From assembly GCA_938015595.1 (NCBI GenBank), contig CALLPI010000026.1:1-64000 (forward strand): a stretch of 64,000 nt of DNA, given 5' to 3'. The notes under the pieces were generated by a model. The model did not search any database and was not told the DNA's origin. It worked only from the letters and a program-made list of their open reading frames with translations. The number at the start of each line of letters is the position of its first letter. The first letter of the stretch is position 1. Of the stretch, positions 27,501-36,115 are shown in pieces. The translations under genes and the position numbers were made by a program. This DNA comes from an uncultured Saprospiraceae bacterium. Lineage in GTDB: Bacteria; Bacteroidota; Bacteroidia; Chitinophagales; Saprospiraceae.

Positions 27501-30040
27501 TCAAGGCTTTGCGCAATTATCGGCCCTTGCCAGGCGCCGGATGTCCCATTTAGGATTACGCGATATTCGTACTGAGTGAAAGTGTCCACTGGATTCCAGG
27601 TGAACACCATCCTATCCTGATTTTGGAAGCAGACTACTGTGGGTGCGGGTATGTCATTGGCTACGCGCACTGTTACTTGTCGAGAGAAGGAGCAGTTGTA
27701 GCTGTCTAGTGTTTGTACGGTGTAAGTAGTGGTGGTAGTAGGCGTAGCCACAGGGTTGGGGCAGTTGGTGCAAGATAGCCCTGCCGTCGGCGACCAAGTG
27801 TAGGTCACATTGTTCTGAGAGTTGAAAGTAATAGACCACCAGTTGATGCGGCCCATATCATTAATACCAAAGCCGTCAGAGGCCACCAATGTCCAGTTGC
27901 CGTTGATGGGGGTGTTGTTGAGCACGCTCCACATACCTTCAGGGCGGAAAAAGCCGGTGAAAGGCGGCGTACCAGCTTGAATGAAGGTGGTGGCCGTGGG
28001 CGAAAAACACGTATTGGTGTAGTTGTCGCCGCTGCCGCCGTTGTTGGTGCTCAGTTCCAGCAGAGCGCCATTGGGTGCTCGCAGGAAAATGCGTAGGTCG
28101 GAGCACCAGTCAGTTTCTATGTCAATACACACGGAGAGGATTTGCGTCGTAGGGTCGGTCAGGGTCAGGGGTCGAATGTTGTTGACAGCAATGGTAGAGT
28201 TGAAGGGGTTGGCTGGCGGGTGGTTGGAGAAGCCGAATGGAGCGTAGGGCTGTGCTTCAAACCGCACCTCGATATCATTAGTGGCTGCTGGGCGTGCGTT
28301 AAGGGGAGCGCTCTGGCCAGCGCATAGCAGCGTATCGTTCATGGGGGCAATGTTGTCTGCACAGTTGTAGCAGTTGGGGTGGGTAGGCGGCAGCACGGTG
28401 ATATTCAGGGCGGAGTCGGTAGTGCAGCCGAAGTTGTCCGTTACTCTGAAGGTGTATCTAGCTGTACCGGCATTGACTGGCACAGCAGCAATGGAATCCG
28501 AGCTGTGGTGTATGATGGTGGGATTGGCTCGCCAGCTGAAGTCTACAATTTGGGGGGTAAAGGTTTCCAGTCGGGGGTATAGGTTGGGGTTGAAGTTGAT
28601 GCTCCAGTTGAAGATGAAGCCATTGTCGGCAGCCCAGCGGTCAATCACGCGCAGCGTCCACTCGCCGTTGAGGGGGCAGCCGAGAAGGTTGGTCAGCGGC
28701 TGAAAAGAGTTGTAATTGCCAGAGGGTAGCCTGCCGGGCTGGTTGGCAGTGGCGTACTGGCGCCAGGTACCCCGTGTAGCGTTGGGCGTCCAGCAGTAAT
28801 CCCATCCTGTGCCGGGTACAATGACACCCCAGGGCGTCTGTATGGCGTTGGGATGGCCAGGCGGGTCGGGGTCTACCGGAATGCCCAGGTGGGTTTCGCC
28901 GGCACCGCCGGTAGTAGGCGGAGAAATGAAGTTGTGCAGGATGACTGTCTGACCGGAGGGGCAAATGATGCTTACCTCCAGGTCGTGCAGCCAGGAGTGC
29001 TCCATGTTCACGCAAATGCTTTGTAGGTCATTGATGTTGGTGAGTACTTGCCCTGGCGAAAAGTCGGTGAAGTTGATGGACGTTTGAAAAGCTACGCCAG
29101 TGCCGTCGGGCAGCGGCAGCGAATCTGAGCGAATGCCCCCTGACTGAAAGGAACCCTGGTTAGTGCGCACTGAGAAAGAACGGCTAGGCAGGAGGGTATC
29201 CACTGAGGCAGTGAGCGTTATGGTATCTCCTGCGCATACGGGCGAGGGCAGATTGTTGCCTATCTGGAAGGTAGGCGGCGGCGATACCCGTACGCGCTTT
29301 TTGAGGAAGTTGGTGTTTTTACAACCAAATTGATCGGTAATGGTCAATTGTACCACGTAGCCGCCGGGCCGATTGAACACATAGGATACGTTAGGCCCCA
29401 CGGCATTGCCTCCGTCGCCGAAGTTCCACTGAAAAGTGGAGGTCAGATCGGAGTGGTTGTACACCAGGCCGTTTTGTGGATAGCTACCCGCACCATTGAA
29501 GAATACGCGCTGCCCGGGGCAAATGTCGATGTAGCCTGTGTCGGCGGGCATCAACGGAGGGTCTGAACTGACCAGGTTGGCCTGGATAATCTGACAAGCA
29601 GGCACACATTTTATATTGGCACTCCAGCCAGCGCCCTGGTTAGTGGCGTCAGAAATAAAAGTGATGGTGATGCAGCCGCTGGCATTGGTAGCAGTAGCCT
29701 GAACGACAAAGGGCTGCCCAGGCTCGAAGTCGGCAGCGCATGCCAGCAGCGGCGCCGCTGCGGAGTTGCCGTCGTAAAAGCAGAGCTGGTCGCTGGGGTG
29801 GATATCCGGCGCTGAAAAAATTAATTGTACGTGCGTACCGCTTGTACCCTGAGGGCATATCCGAGTGGTAAAGTTTTGGTTCGGACCGTAATTGCCGGAC
29901 GCACCGCCTGAGTCGTAAAAAAAGCCGCTACAACTGTTGATGGGCGCATTGCTCATGTTGAATGACTGGGCTCGGATCTGCCAAACTGCCAGCAGGTTGA
30001 CCACTAACGAAAAGCATAACGACGGATACATGTACTTCAT
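24512..30040 (-). CDS. Giant SprB-like surface adhesin with type-B T9SS sorting domain
   Basis: 1842 aa, exported. Domains in order: signal peptide (to about 25), a CUB-like domain with DSGGASGNYGPN (about 35-145), a PKD domain with FQWNFGDGG (about 170-255), a proprotein-convertase P-type domain (about 340-483), a second P-type domain (about 637-737), a fibronectin-III-like segment, ten SprB-type repeats of about 75 residues (about 900-1657, e.g. SCFGGNNGEATVFASGG), an Ig-like part and a C-terminal gliding-motility-type domain (PTGFSPNNDGTND ... IFDRWGQLVYQG). Such proteins are moved to the cell surface by the T9SS and act in adhesion or gliding. The ATG at 30040 is chosen because the signal peptide starts there. 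Confidence 0.93.
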   Translation of the reverse strand: MKYMYPSLCFSLVVNLLAVWQIRAQSFNMSNAPINSCSGFFYDSGGASGNYGPNQNFTTRICPQGTSGTHVQLIFSAPDIHPSDQLCFYDGNSAAAPLLACAADFEPGQPFVVQATATNASGCITITFISDATNQGAGWSANIKCVPACQIIQANLVSSDPPLMPADTGYIDICPGQRVFFNGAGSYPQNGLVYNHSDLTSTFQWNFGDGGNAVGPNVSYVFNRPGGYVVQLTITDQFGCKNTNFLKKRVRVSPPPTFQIGNNLPSPVCAGDTITLTASVDTLLPSRSFSVRTNQGSFQSGGIRSDSLPLPDGTGVAFQTSINFTDFSPGQVLTNINDLQSICVNMEHSWLHDLEVSIICPSGQTVILHNFISPPTTGGAGETHLGIPVDPDPPGHPNAIQTPWGVIVPGTGWDYCWTPNATRGTWRQYATANQPGRLPSGNYNSFQPLTNLLGCPLNGEWTLRVIDRWAADNGFIFNWSINFNPNLYPRLETFTPQIVDFSWRANPTIIHHSSDSIAAVPVNAGTARYTFRVTDNFGCTTDSALNITVLPPTHPNCYNCADNIAPMNDTLLCAGQSAPLNARPAATNDIEVRFEAQPYAPFGFSNHPPANPFNSTIAVNNIRPLTLTDPTTQILSVCIDIETDWCSDLRIFLRAPNGALLELSTNNGGSGDNYTNTCFSPTATTFIQAGTPPFTGFFRPEGMWSVLNNTPINGNWTLVASDGFGINDMGRINWWSITFNSQNNVTYTWSPTAGLSCTNCPNPVATPTTTTTYTVQTLDSYNCSFSRQVTVRVANDIPAPTVVCFQNQDRMVFTWNPVDTFTQYEYRVILNGTSGAWQGPIIAQSLDLGNAFSTGDEIRLEVRAYLDPSTSSCQIGVGNATCQYEWCTLSAALSGSTTDVSCNGQSDGTATVVASGGSAPYQYFLDGSTTALSSGALTNLSVGPHSVVVEDARQCRVTVNFTINEPPVLQANIVQTQAISCFQGSNGALTAVAQGGNGGYQYAWNGGMFQTTPTLSNQPAGNYELIVRDSRGCEARSNITITQPSQVTLQLNVSPIRCQGIADGTVEAVAIGGVGGFTYNWNPGGPGSAQRTNLGPGTYCVTVADANGCSVSDCTTLTEPTPIQIDSVSVKAVSCFGGNNGEATVFASGGSQPYAYRWDDPAQQTSRTAVFLTAGNFRVVVTDNNGCNRDRSVSVPEPSPLNATFQLSHPRCGGENSGTITAQIQGGTAPYAYRWDNGQTMNSVGNLNEGVYYLTVTDGNGCRLETQATLVAPMPLTLSVSQSFQGCFGLSDNEATATVSGGTAPYSYQWSNGRIGNPAIDMLPGVHSLTVTDANNCTVVSQVILTDLNSLQANIIADMPTCFGAADGALGVNIITGGAGGTASEYTFQWSNGASGPVALNLLGGIMYSLTITDRQGCTGVFTRLLTQPSRITFDLTPVDARCFGNADGTATVSNIQGDNTRFSIQWDAAARNQTTPTADGLSAGRYRVTVTDNDGCFSEGEVVIGQPEDIVLSLELTPNPCFGDAKGAARISARGGTPGYTFTWPDNRTGAEISALPAGTYTATVTDSKGCRKTIDAVITQPEQLSGQTSVQDVSCHGGRNGIITLQMTGGTLPYQFSTDNRNFNGNNVLIGLKAGNYSLYVKDANNCIFFTQATVNQPDKFQVDAGPASHIIRLGDSVTLSAAAVNAQGNVRFLWSASYGNTLSCTECPVTVARPTDQIHYELYGIDDKGCEARDQVAIFVEKERIALVPTGFSPNNDGTNDRLLVHGREGTRVLFFRIFDRWGQLVYQGGSFEVNDEAFGWDGYFRGSPAPSGTYIWHLEVEYPDGVKETRQGQTTLIR

Positions 30041-30437
30041 GGACCGCATATTTTTTGAAAATGTGATTTCGAGATTACAACCTGTTGAATGACAAATACT
30101 TAGACGAGATTGGCGCATAGTTACTGAATTTTTGCGCCGGTCGGATTTATCATAGCAGGGAGCAAGCAGATAAGTTGCAAGGCAAAATTAGGCAAATAAT
30201 CTTGCCATCCAAGCATTATGAACGGCTTCCGCAGCAAAATATTGAAAATTAGAAAAAAATTTTGAAAAAACAAGCTGATGGTAGTGCTGAAAACAGTTAA
30301 TTAAACGCGAATTTGGAATAATATTTTGCATATTCTTTTCTTTTTAGTTGCTTATTGCTGGTAAGACGTCTTTTTGCCCTGTCTGGCCAACATTTCTTTT
30401 GTTTTGCCGCTCGAAGGTGCAGGCTTTCTGCAATTGC

Positions 30438-30445
30438 TATCTTTG
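30438..30445 (+). promoter_or_regulatory. -7 element upstream of folD
   Basis: TATCTTTG fits TAnnTTTG, 59 nt before the folD ATG. No well-placed TTG lies upstream, so only the -7 half is supported. Confidence 0.35.
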
Positions 30446-30504
30446 CTCCGGCTTCTAGCAGATTGCTCCACTGGAGAGCTGCACTCACCACAATCCATAT
30501 CACT

Positions 30505-31386
30505 ATGACGCTTATAGACGGCAAAAAACTGGCACAGGACATCAAGGCCGAAATCAGAGCCGAAGTAGATCAGATACTGGCCTCCGGCGGTAGAGCGCCC
30601 CACCTGGCTGCTGTACTTGTGGGTGACGATCCCGCCAGCCAGGTGTATGTGCGCAATAAAGTGAAATCTTGCCACGAAGTAGGTTTTCTGTCCACGCTGA
30701 TTCAGCGACCAGCCGACATTGCCCAGGCAGAACTGGAGGGCATCGTAGCCGGACTGAATCAAAACCCGGAAGTAGATGGCTTCATCGTGCAACTGCCTTT
30801 ACCCCAGCATCTTAACGAAGAAGCCATCACCCTGGCTATTGATCCCCGCAAAGACGTGGACGGCTTCCATCCAGTCAATTTCGGGCGTATGGCTCAGGGG
30901 CTGCCCTGCTACCTGCCAGCTACGCCTTTTGGCATAATGGAAATGCTGAAGCGATACAATATTCCCACTGCTGGCAAGGAAGTAGTGGTGGTAGGGCGCA
31001 GCAGTATTGTGGGTACGCCTATGAGCATACTGCTGTCGCGCAAGGCACAGCCCGGCGACGCCACCGTAACAATATGCCACAGCCGTACCCAAGACCTGGC
31101 TGCCCACACGCGCCGTGCCGACATTCTGGTGGCTGCCATAGGTCGCGCCGACTTCATCAAAGGCGATATGGTGAAGCCCGGCGCGGTAGTCATAGACGTA
31201 GGCATGAACCGAGTGGAAGACCCTCGCGCCAAAAACGGCTATCGTCTCACCGGCGATGTGGACTTCGCTTCAGTAGCGCCGTTGGCTTCTTACATCACGC
31301 CTGTGCCTGGTGGCGTAGGACAAATGACGGTGGTGTCTCTCCTGCTGAACACCCTGAAAGCTGGCAAGCAGGAGGTGTACGGCTAA
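30505..31386 (+). CDS. folD: Methylenetetrahydrofolate dehydrogenase/cyclohydrolase
   Basis: 293 aa, the usual FolD size. It oxidises 5,10-methylene-THF to 10-formyl-THF in two steps, supplying one-carbon units for purines and formyl-Met. Motifs: YVRNKVKSCHEVG (catalytic Lys), IVQLPLP, PATPFGIMEML, the NADP site VVVGRSSIVGTP and the closing PVPGGVGQMTV. The ATG at 30505 (MTLIDGKKLAQ) matches the family start; the open frame extends 50 codons upstream but covers the promoter. Confidence 0.97.
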   Translation: MTLIDGKKLAQDIKAEIRAEVDQILASGGRAPHLAAVLVGDDPASQVYVRNKVKSCHEVGFLSTLIQRPADIAQAELEGIVAGLNQNPEVDGFIVQLPLPQHLNEEAITLAIDPRKDVDGFHPVNFGRMAQGLPCYLPATPFGIMEMLKRYNIPTAGKEVVVVGRSSIVGTPMSILLSRKAQPGDATVTICHSRTQDLAAHTRRADILVAAIGRADFIKGDMVKPGAVVIDVGMNRVEDPRAKNGYRLTGDVDFASVAPLASYITPVPGGVGQMTVVSLLLNTLKAGKQEVYG

Positions 31387-31403
31387 AAGATTGCTGGCGA
31401 GTA

Positions 31404-31706
31404 CTACCGCCCGAAGGCCTCTTGCCAAGCTAGTATGCCGCCCGTTAAGTTGCGCACATTGCTGAAGCCGGCTTGCTGTAGCATGTATTGCACTGTGGCG
31501 CTGCGCCTGCCGGAGCGGCAATACACCACGATTTCTTCGTCTTTGTGTAAGACCAGGTGGTCGGCTGCTTCAGGGAAGTGCCCCATCGGGATGAGGTGCC
31601 CGCCGATGTTGAATTCGGCGTGCTCTACGGGTTCGCGCACATCAATAAGGATGAAGTGGTCGCCGCGTGCTTGCTTGGCTTTGAGTTCTTGTACATCTAT
31701 GTCCAT
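31404..31706 (-). CDS. Single-domain rhodanese-like protein
   Basis: 100 aa, one rhodanese domain. The active-site loop is CRSGRRS, with the Cys that carries persulfide in sulfurtransferases; ILIDVREPVEHAEFNIGG is the other typical motif. It resembles small cytoplasmic GlpE/PspE-like sulfurtransferases. It follows the GWxTD gene by 14 nt on the minus strand and is convergent with folD (17 nt between ends). Confidence 0.93.
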   Translation of the reverse strand: MDIDVQELKAKQARGDHFILIDVREPVEHAEFNIGGHLIPMGHFPEAADHLVLHKDEEIVVYCRSGRRSATVQYMLQQAGFSNVRNLTGGILAWQEAFGR

Positions 31707-31720
31707 TGCGGTGTTTTTTG

Positions 31721-33175
31721 TTAATTATCCCTTAACACCCGTTTGGCATTTCGGTTGAAGTTGTCGAGGATGTCATTGCCGTCAATGGGGTTGCTGTCCC
31801 ATTCGGCGGGGGCGTGGCGATAGAGTTCTCGAATCCACTGAGGGTTCTGACGCTCGCCAATAGCCTCGGAGTGCAGGAGCACGTAGTCGCCCGGTGCCAG
31901 GGAGGGGTTGTAGAAAATAAACTTGACGTTGTTTTGGCTGGTGGCCGGAAACTGGTAGTACGACCAGATTTCGTAGGGTGGGGCGGAGGGTTCCTGTTCG
32001 CGGGTTTCCACGTCGTCGGGAGCGCCGTATTTGAGATAGATATATCCTCGGTCGGTTTCAAAGCCACGCCGGAAGCCGGAGATGAAGGCTTGATCTACGG
32101 CTTCCACTACTTTCATGTAGCGCCGGTAGGCCATTTCAGGAGCGTTGGGATGCTGGGAGGCCCAGTAGCTAAATAGGTATCGGCGCTGGGCTTGGAGGCT
32201 GTCGCTTTTGATGAGGGCATTGAGGGCCTCCTGCGCTTTGCCGGGCAACTTGGGGGTGAGGGCGCGCAGGCTGGTGCGCAGTTCATCGGCGCTGAGGGTG
32301 GCTACAAATTCTTCGTCGAGATTGACTTGGCTGAGGTCCAGTGCGTTCATGCGCAGAAAGGGGTTCTCCCTGCGGAAAGTAACGCTGCGCATGCTGAGCA
32401 ATTCCTGCAGGCGGTTTCGGATTTCCACCACCAGGCGATACTCTCCGTCAGGCAGAGTGCTGATATCCATTTGCAACAGAAAGGGCTGTACTTGGGCTGG
32501 GGGGCGTCGTTTGTGTGCGATCAACCCTGTAGGTTTGGCTGAAGCCTCCATTAATTCGATGCGATAGCTGAGCAGGAAGTCGTCGCCGGGCCACACATCC
32601 GTATCATACACCTCGTGATAAAACAGCAATGTGCTGGCGTGCTTGCCATAGGTGCGTTGAGTCAGGGGCTCCATAAAAAAGCCGTTTTTGCAAAAAGCGC
32701 AGGCACTGCTGTCGGGGCGCGCCATGGCCAGTAGCTGGATGTCAGACTGAAGGACGCAAGGGCCTTCTGCCGCCGGCAGTTCAATCGGGAGCTCTAGTAC
32801 CGTAGCCGGAGCATCGGGGCGGCGCAAGTCGCGCAGTTCTATGGTGAGTGTCTGGGCTTGTGGTGGCAAGGTGTATCGCTTCACGTCCACAAAGTCGGCA
32901 GGGCGGGGCACGATCGGGCTGTGCAGGGCAAATTTATCGTAGCGCAGAATCTGTTCCTGATGTTTGAAATAGAGGATTACCTCCACCGAAGCCTGGCTTC
33001 TGTCTGTGCCGGCTACGGGTTCGAATTGTACTGATTGGCCAGCAATACGCAAGCAAAGCTCAGCATAGGGGCTGCGCTCACTTTTGAACAGGCTTAGCGA
33101 CGCGTCGGCCTGCACTGCATAGCCGCATACGGCCAGGTAGCAAAGCCCCCACAAGGTGATTGGTATGGATTTCAT
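31721..33175 (-). CDS. Exported GWxTD-domain protein (variant motif)
   Basis: 484 aa with a signal peptide (MKSIPITLWGLCYLAVCGYA). The C-terminal third is a GWxTD domain: FRRGFETDRGYIYLKYG, where the motif Gly-Trp-x-Thr-Asp reads Gly-Phe-Glu-Thr-Asp, then PDDVETRE and YEIWSYYQF. The role of this Bacteroidota/Acidobacteriota domain is unknown; it occurs in secreted or periplasmic proteins. The middle of the protein looks like beta-sandwich material. Probably co-transcribed with the rhodanese gene. Confidence 0.85.
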   Translation of the reverse strand: MKSIPITLWGLCYLAVCGYAVQADASLSLFKSERSPYAELCLRIAGQSVQFEPVAGTDRSQASVEVILYFKHQEQILRYDKFALHSPIVPRPADFVDVKRYTLPPQAQTLTIELRDLRRPDAPATVLELPIELPAAEGPCVLQSDIQLLAMARPDSSACAFCKNGFFMEPLTQRTYGKHASTLLFYHEVYDTDVWPGDDFLLSYRIELMEASAKPTGLIAHKRRPPAQVQPFLLQMDISTLPDGEYRLVVEIRNRLQELLSMRSVTFRRENPFLRMNALDLSQVNLDEEFVATLSADELRTSLRALTPKLPGKAQEALNALIKSDSLQAQRRYLFSYWASQHPNAPEMAYRRYMKVVEAVDQAFISGFRRGFETDRGYIYLKYGAPDDVETREQEPSAPPYEIWSYYQFPATSQNNVKFIFYNPSLAPGDYVLLHSEAIGERQNPQWIRELYRHAPAEWDSNPIDGNDILDNFNRNAKRVLRDN

Positions 33176-33430
33176 AGCCTGTATTTTGGCAGCAAGATAC
33201 GATTTAACAGAGAACTGAGCAAAAAACAGCGCCCGGCCGATGCCCCTAAACTATGGACTTTAAGCCTGCTTGTGCCTCCACGTCATTTAGGCACGAATAT
33301 GTTTAAATATTTGAAAACGAGCATTGTGCTATTGTTTCAGTAGCGCTCGACTTTGCTTGGGCGCCAAAATCTAACGGTAGTGTCTTTTATGCGATGTCAA
33401 TTTTTTTTAAAAAAACCTTGTATGGAATGA

Positions 33431-33460
33431 TTGATGTTTCAACATACTATTCTACTTTTG
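33431..33460 (+). promoter_or_regulatory. Consensus promoter of a candidate small RNA
   Basis: TTG (33431-33433), 19 nt, TACTTTTG (33453-33460): a full match to the Bacteroidota promoter. No protein gene follows for almost 700 nt, but an intrinsic terminator lies 95 nt downstream. Confidence 0.7.
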
Positions 33461-33464
33461 CAGT

Positions 33465-33588
33465 ATTATGCAAGATAAAACCTATGCTTGCCTATTGGCA
33501 AGGCTACTGAGATAGCGAAAAATTGTTTTCATTTGGTTTTTTGGGGTTATACAAGAGGCAATTCAACGAGGGATTGCCTCCTTTTTTT
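33465..33588 (+). ncRNA. Candidate structured small RNA, about 125 nt
   Basis: The segment lies between a consensus promoter (33431-33460) and an intrinsic terminator (33555-33588). It folds on paper as follows: AAAACC (33477-33482) pairs with GGTTTT (33535-33540), enclosing two adjacent hairpins, CTTGCC-TATT-GGCAAG (33487-33502) and GCTA-CTGAGA-TAGC (33503-33516), then the terminator hairpin. No start codon opens a useful frame. The family is not recognised; 6S-like or a trans-acting regulator are open options. It sits in the 960-nt gap between the GWxTD gene and mreB, which holds no convincing protein gene. Confidence 0.5.
33555..33588 (+). terminator. Intrinsic terminator of the candidate small RNA
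   Basis: GAGGCAAT (33555-33562) pairs with ATTGCCTC (33573-33580), loop of 10 nt, then a C and seven T (33582-33588). Confidence 0.85.
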
Positions 33589-33815
33589 GGAGAGGTTGAT
33601 TTAGTCTCTATTGGAACACCGCAGTTCCTTTACTAGGAGAAAGACGCCATTTCACAAGTTGACCCCAATAATTGGTTATTTACCGGCTTCCGAACTTCCT
33701 GTTGGCGCCAATTAGTTTTCCATATAAGAGGCGATGTAAGAGACAGTGCGTTTTGAATCAACAGCGCGCTGTGCCTCATCAGGTTGGGGTTAGGGCTATC
33801 GTCGAAAAGAAAATA

Positions 33816-33893
33816 CTACACTTCGACTTGCCAAGTTTTGTGCACAATATCTGCAAATCATGCATAAAACATGGCGTTGCTCAGTATAAAGCA
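33816..33893. repeat. Dispersed intergenic repeat, copy 1
   Basis: About 78 nt closely similar to 49961-50030: shared blocks include TACACTTCG, CTTGCCA/CTCGCCA, AAATCATGCA and TGGCGTTG followed by TCAG and ATAAA. Differences are scattered substitutions and a few short gaps. Both copies are intergenic. No inverted ends or target duplication were seen. Confidence 0.6.
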
Positions 33894-34138
33894 TTTCTGA
33901 GCCACTGCGCTTGACATTGAATGGACCGAACCCACACTCACAGCTCACAACTTGTAGTTCACAGCCCATAGCTATCTAAATAGTTGTCTTTAAGCCATAC
34001 CATAATCCAAACTTTTTCCGTTCTTTTGCGCCGGAATTGGTCGGCAGACGTTTGCTCAGCCCTCCAATGCCCGATATCGTGTTATTTAGCAATCGGCCTC
34101 AGCGCCGTGCGAGACCAAAAACAGGCAACGAACCTTCA

Positions 34139-35170
34139 ATGGGATTATTCAGTTTTTTTCGCCAGGAACTGGCTATTGACCTGGGCACCGCGAATACGCT
34201 CATCATCCAGGACGACAAAGTGGTAGTGGACGAACCCTCCATTGTAGCCATAGATCGCAAGACCAATACCACCATTGCAGTGGGTAAACGCGCTATGCAA
34301 ATGCACGAGAAAACGCACGAGGATATCAAAACTGTGCGCCCACTCAAAGATGGCGTTATTGCAGACTTCCAGGCTGCCGAGAGTATGATCGAAGGTCTCA
34401 TTGGTATGATAGGCAAGCGCCGCCGCTTTTTTTCCCATCTCAAGATGGTCATTTGTATCCCCTCTGGCATTACTGAAGTGGAGAAACGCGCCGTGTTTGA
34501 CTCTGCTGACCACGTGGACTCCAAAGAAACCTATCTCATCCATGAGCCTATGGCCGCTGCTCTGGGTATCGGCTTGAATGTGGAGGAACCCGTGGGCAAT
34601 ATGATTATTGACATTGGGGGCGGCACCACAGAGATTGCCGTCATTGCCCTTTCTGGTATTGTGTGTGACCAGAGCATACGCATAGCTGGTGATGAACTCA
34701 CCAACGACATCGTCAGCTACATGAAGCGCCAGCACAACATCCTCATTGGCGAACGCACCGCCGAGCAAATTAAGATCCATGTAGGCTCCGCTTTGACCGA
34801 ATTGGACAATCCACCAGAAGATTACCCCGTGAATGGCCGCGACCTGATGACTGGCATTCCCAAGCAGATCAAGGTAAACTACATGGAGATAGCTCATGCA
34901 TTGGATAAGTCTATCTCCAAAATTGAGGACGCTATTCTCAAAGCGCTGGAGCTGACACCGCCCGAACTGGCTGCCGACATATACCGCACCGGCCTGTATC
35001 TGACTGGGGGCGGGGCCCTCTTGCGAGGCCTGGACAAGCGCATTGCCACTAAAACCAAACTCAACGTCCACATTCCTGAAGACCCACTCCGAGCAGTGGT
35101 GCGCGGCACTGGTATTGCACTTAAGAATACAGACCGCTTTGCGTTTCTCATTGACCGTCGGAGCGTTTAA
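34139..35170 (+). CDS. mreB: Rod-shape actin homolog MreB
   Basis: 343 aa. Actin-fold motifs are clear: phosphate 1 AIDLGTANTLI, connect/phosphate 2 IIDIGGGTTEIAVIAL and adenosine LTGGGALLRGLD. MreB forms membrane-bound filaments that guide lateral peptidoglycan synthesis. The ATG at 34139 (MGLFSFFRQELAIDLG) is the usual Bacteroidota start; the frame is open 34 codons further up without similarity. It heads mreB-mreC-mreD-mrdA. Confidence 0.98.
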   Translation: MGLFSFFRQELAIDLGTANTLIIQDDKVVVDEPSIVAIDRKTNTTIAVGKRAMQMHEKTHEDIKTVRPLKDGVIADFQAAESMIEGLIGMIGKRRRFFSHLKMVICIPSGITEVEKRAVFDSADHVDSKETYLIHEPMAAALGIGLNVEEPVGNMIIDIGGGTTEIAVIALSGIVCDQSIRIAGDELTNDIVSYMKRQHNILIGERTAEQIKIHVGSALTELDNPPEDYPVNGRDLMTGIPKQIKVNYMEIAHALDKSISKIEDAILKALELTPPELAADIYRTGLYLTGGGALLRGLDKRIATKTKLNVHIPEDPLRAVVRGTGIALKNTDRFAFLIDRRSV

Positions 35171-35218
35171 CCATCGGAGTGCGCCTTGGTGCGCCTTCGG
35201 CGTAAAACCAGCTATGTC

Positions 35219-36115
35219 ATGCGCAACCTGCTCGAATTTCTGACCAGGTTTGGTACGTTCTTCATCTTCATCCTACTGGAGGCACTCTCGTTTTTCCTCA
35301 TTGTGCGATTTGACGACGACAAGAATCGCAGCTTCTTGAGTTCTGCTAGCGCAATAGCTGGCTATACGCTCAAGCAATACGATGCCATTGTAGATTTTTT
35401 TAATGCTCCGCGCGAGATGGCGTTGCTCCAGCAGGAGAACAAGCAATTGCGCGAGCAACTCTCCAGCGCCTATTATAGCTTTAGCGCACCTGTTGACACT
35501 GTGGTAGAGTGGGTGCGCCGCCCTGACTCCGTGTATTCGAAGGCTATACGCCAAGACAGCCTGGCCCTGCGCGATACCTCACTACGCCAAGTTTATACCT
35601 TTATTCCGGCCAATATTATTTCCAGTACCGTTACACTGCGCCACAACACCCTGACCATAGACAAGGGCAGCCTACAAGGCGTAGCGCCACGTATGGGGGT
35701 CATCGGACCAACTGGCGTAGTGGGCGTGGTGCGCAGTGTATCGGAGCATTATGCAGCGGTATTGTCGGTATTACACGCCGATGTAGCCATCTCGGCCAGT
35801 ATCAAGGGCAAGGGGTATTTTGGCTCGCTGGTGTGGCGTGGTTCCAATCCTCGCCTGATGTATCTAGATGCCGTGCCTAACCACTCCGAGATTGTCAAGG
35901 GCGATACAGTGGTCACTAGCGGATTTTCAGGCGTATTTCCGGCAGGTATTCTTGTGGGAGTGGTGGAATACGCCAAGCGCAACCCCTCTACCAATTTTCA
36001 GGACATTCAGGTGCGCCTGGCTGCCGATCTCTCCAAAGTAGGACATGTGTATGTGGTACAGCACCAGTGGAGAGAGGAGTTGAACCAATTGGATAAACAA
36101 GTCAAAAGTAGATAA
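35219..36115 (+). CDS. mreC: Rod-shape protein MreC
   Basis: 298 aa. One N-terminal membrane helix (about 10-30) is followed by a coiled coil (MALLQQENKQLREQL) and the periplasmic beta domain with DKGSLQGVAPRMGVIGPTG and the late VTSGFSGVFPAGILVG. MreC links MreB to the elongation synthases. The ATG at 35219 is chosen over a TTG at 35186. The stop codon overlaps the mreD start (TAATG). Confidence 0.96.
   Translation: MRNLLEFLTRFGTFFIFILLEALSFFLIVRFDDDKNRSFLSSASAIAGYTLKQYDAIVDFFNAPREMALLQQENKQLREQLSSAYYSFSAPVDTVVEWVRRPDSVYSKAIRQDSLALRDTSLRQVYTFIPANIISSTVTLRHNTLTIDKGSLQGVAPRMGVIGPTGVVGVVRSVSEHYAAVLSVLHADVAISASIKGKGYFGSLVWRGSNPRLMYLDAVPNHSEIVKGDTVVTSGFSGVFPAGILVGVVEYAKRNPSTNFQDIQVRLAADLSKVGHVYVVQHQWREELNQLDKQVKSR

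Noticed and set aside
33503-33516. CTGAGA in a hairpin loop, recalling the TPP riboswitch
   Set aside because: The other conserved TPP parts are missing, the loop context is wrong, and no thiamine gene follows.
33672-33914. 80-codon plus-strand frame upstream of mreB
   Set aside because: It runs through the dispersed repeat, lacks a good start and has no protein-like features.
34145-35071. 308-codon minus-strand frame opposite mreB, with similar long frames opposite mrdA and the M42 gene
   Set aside because: They mirror strong genes and show no domain or signal features of their own.
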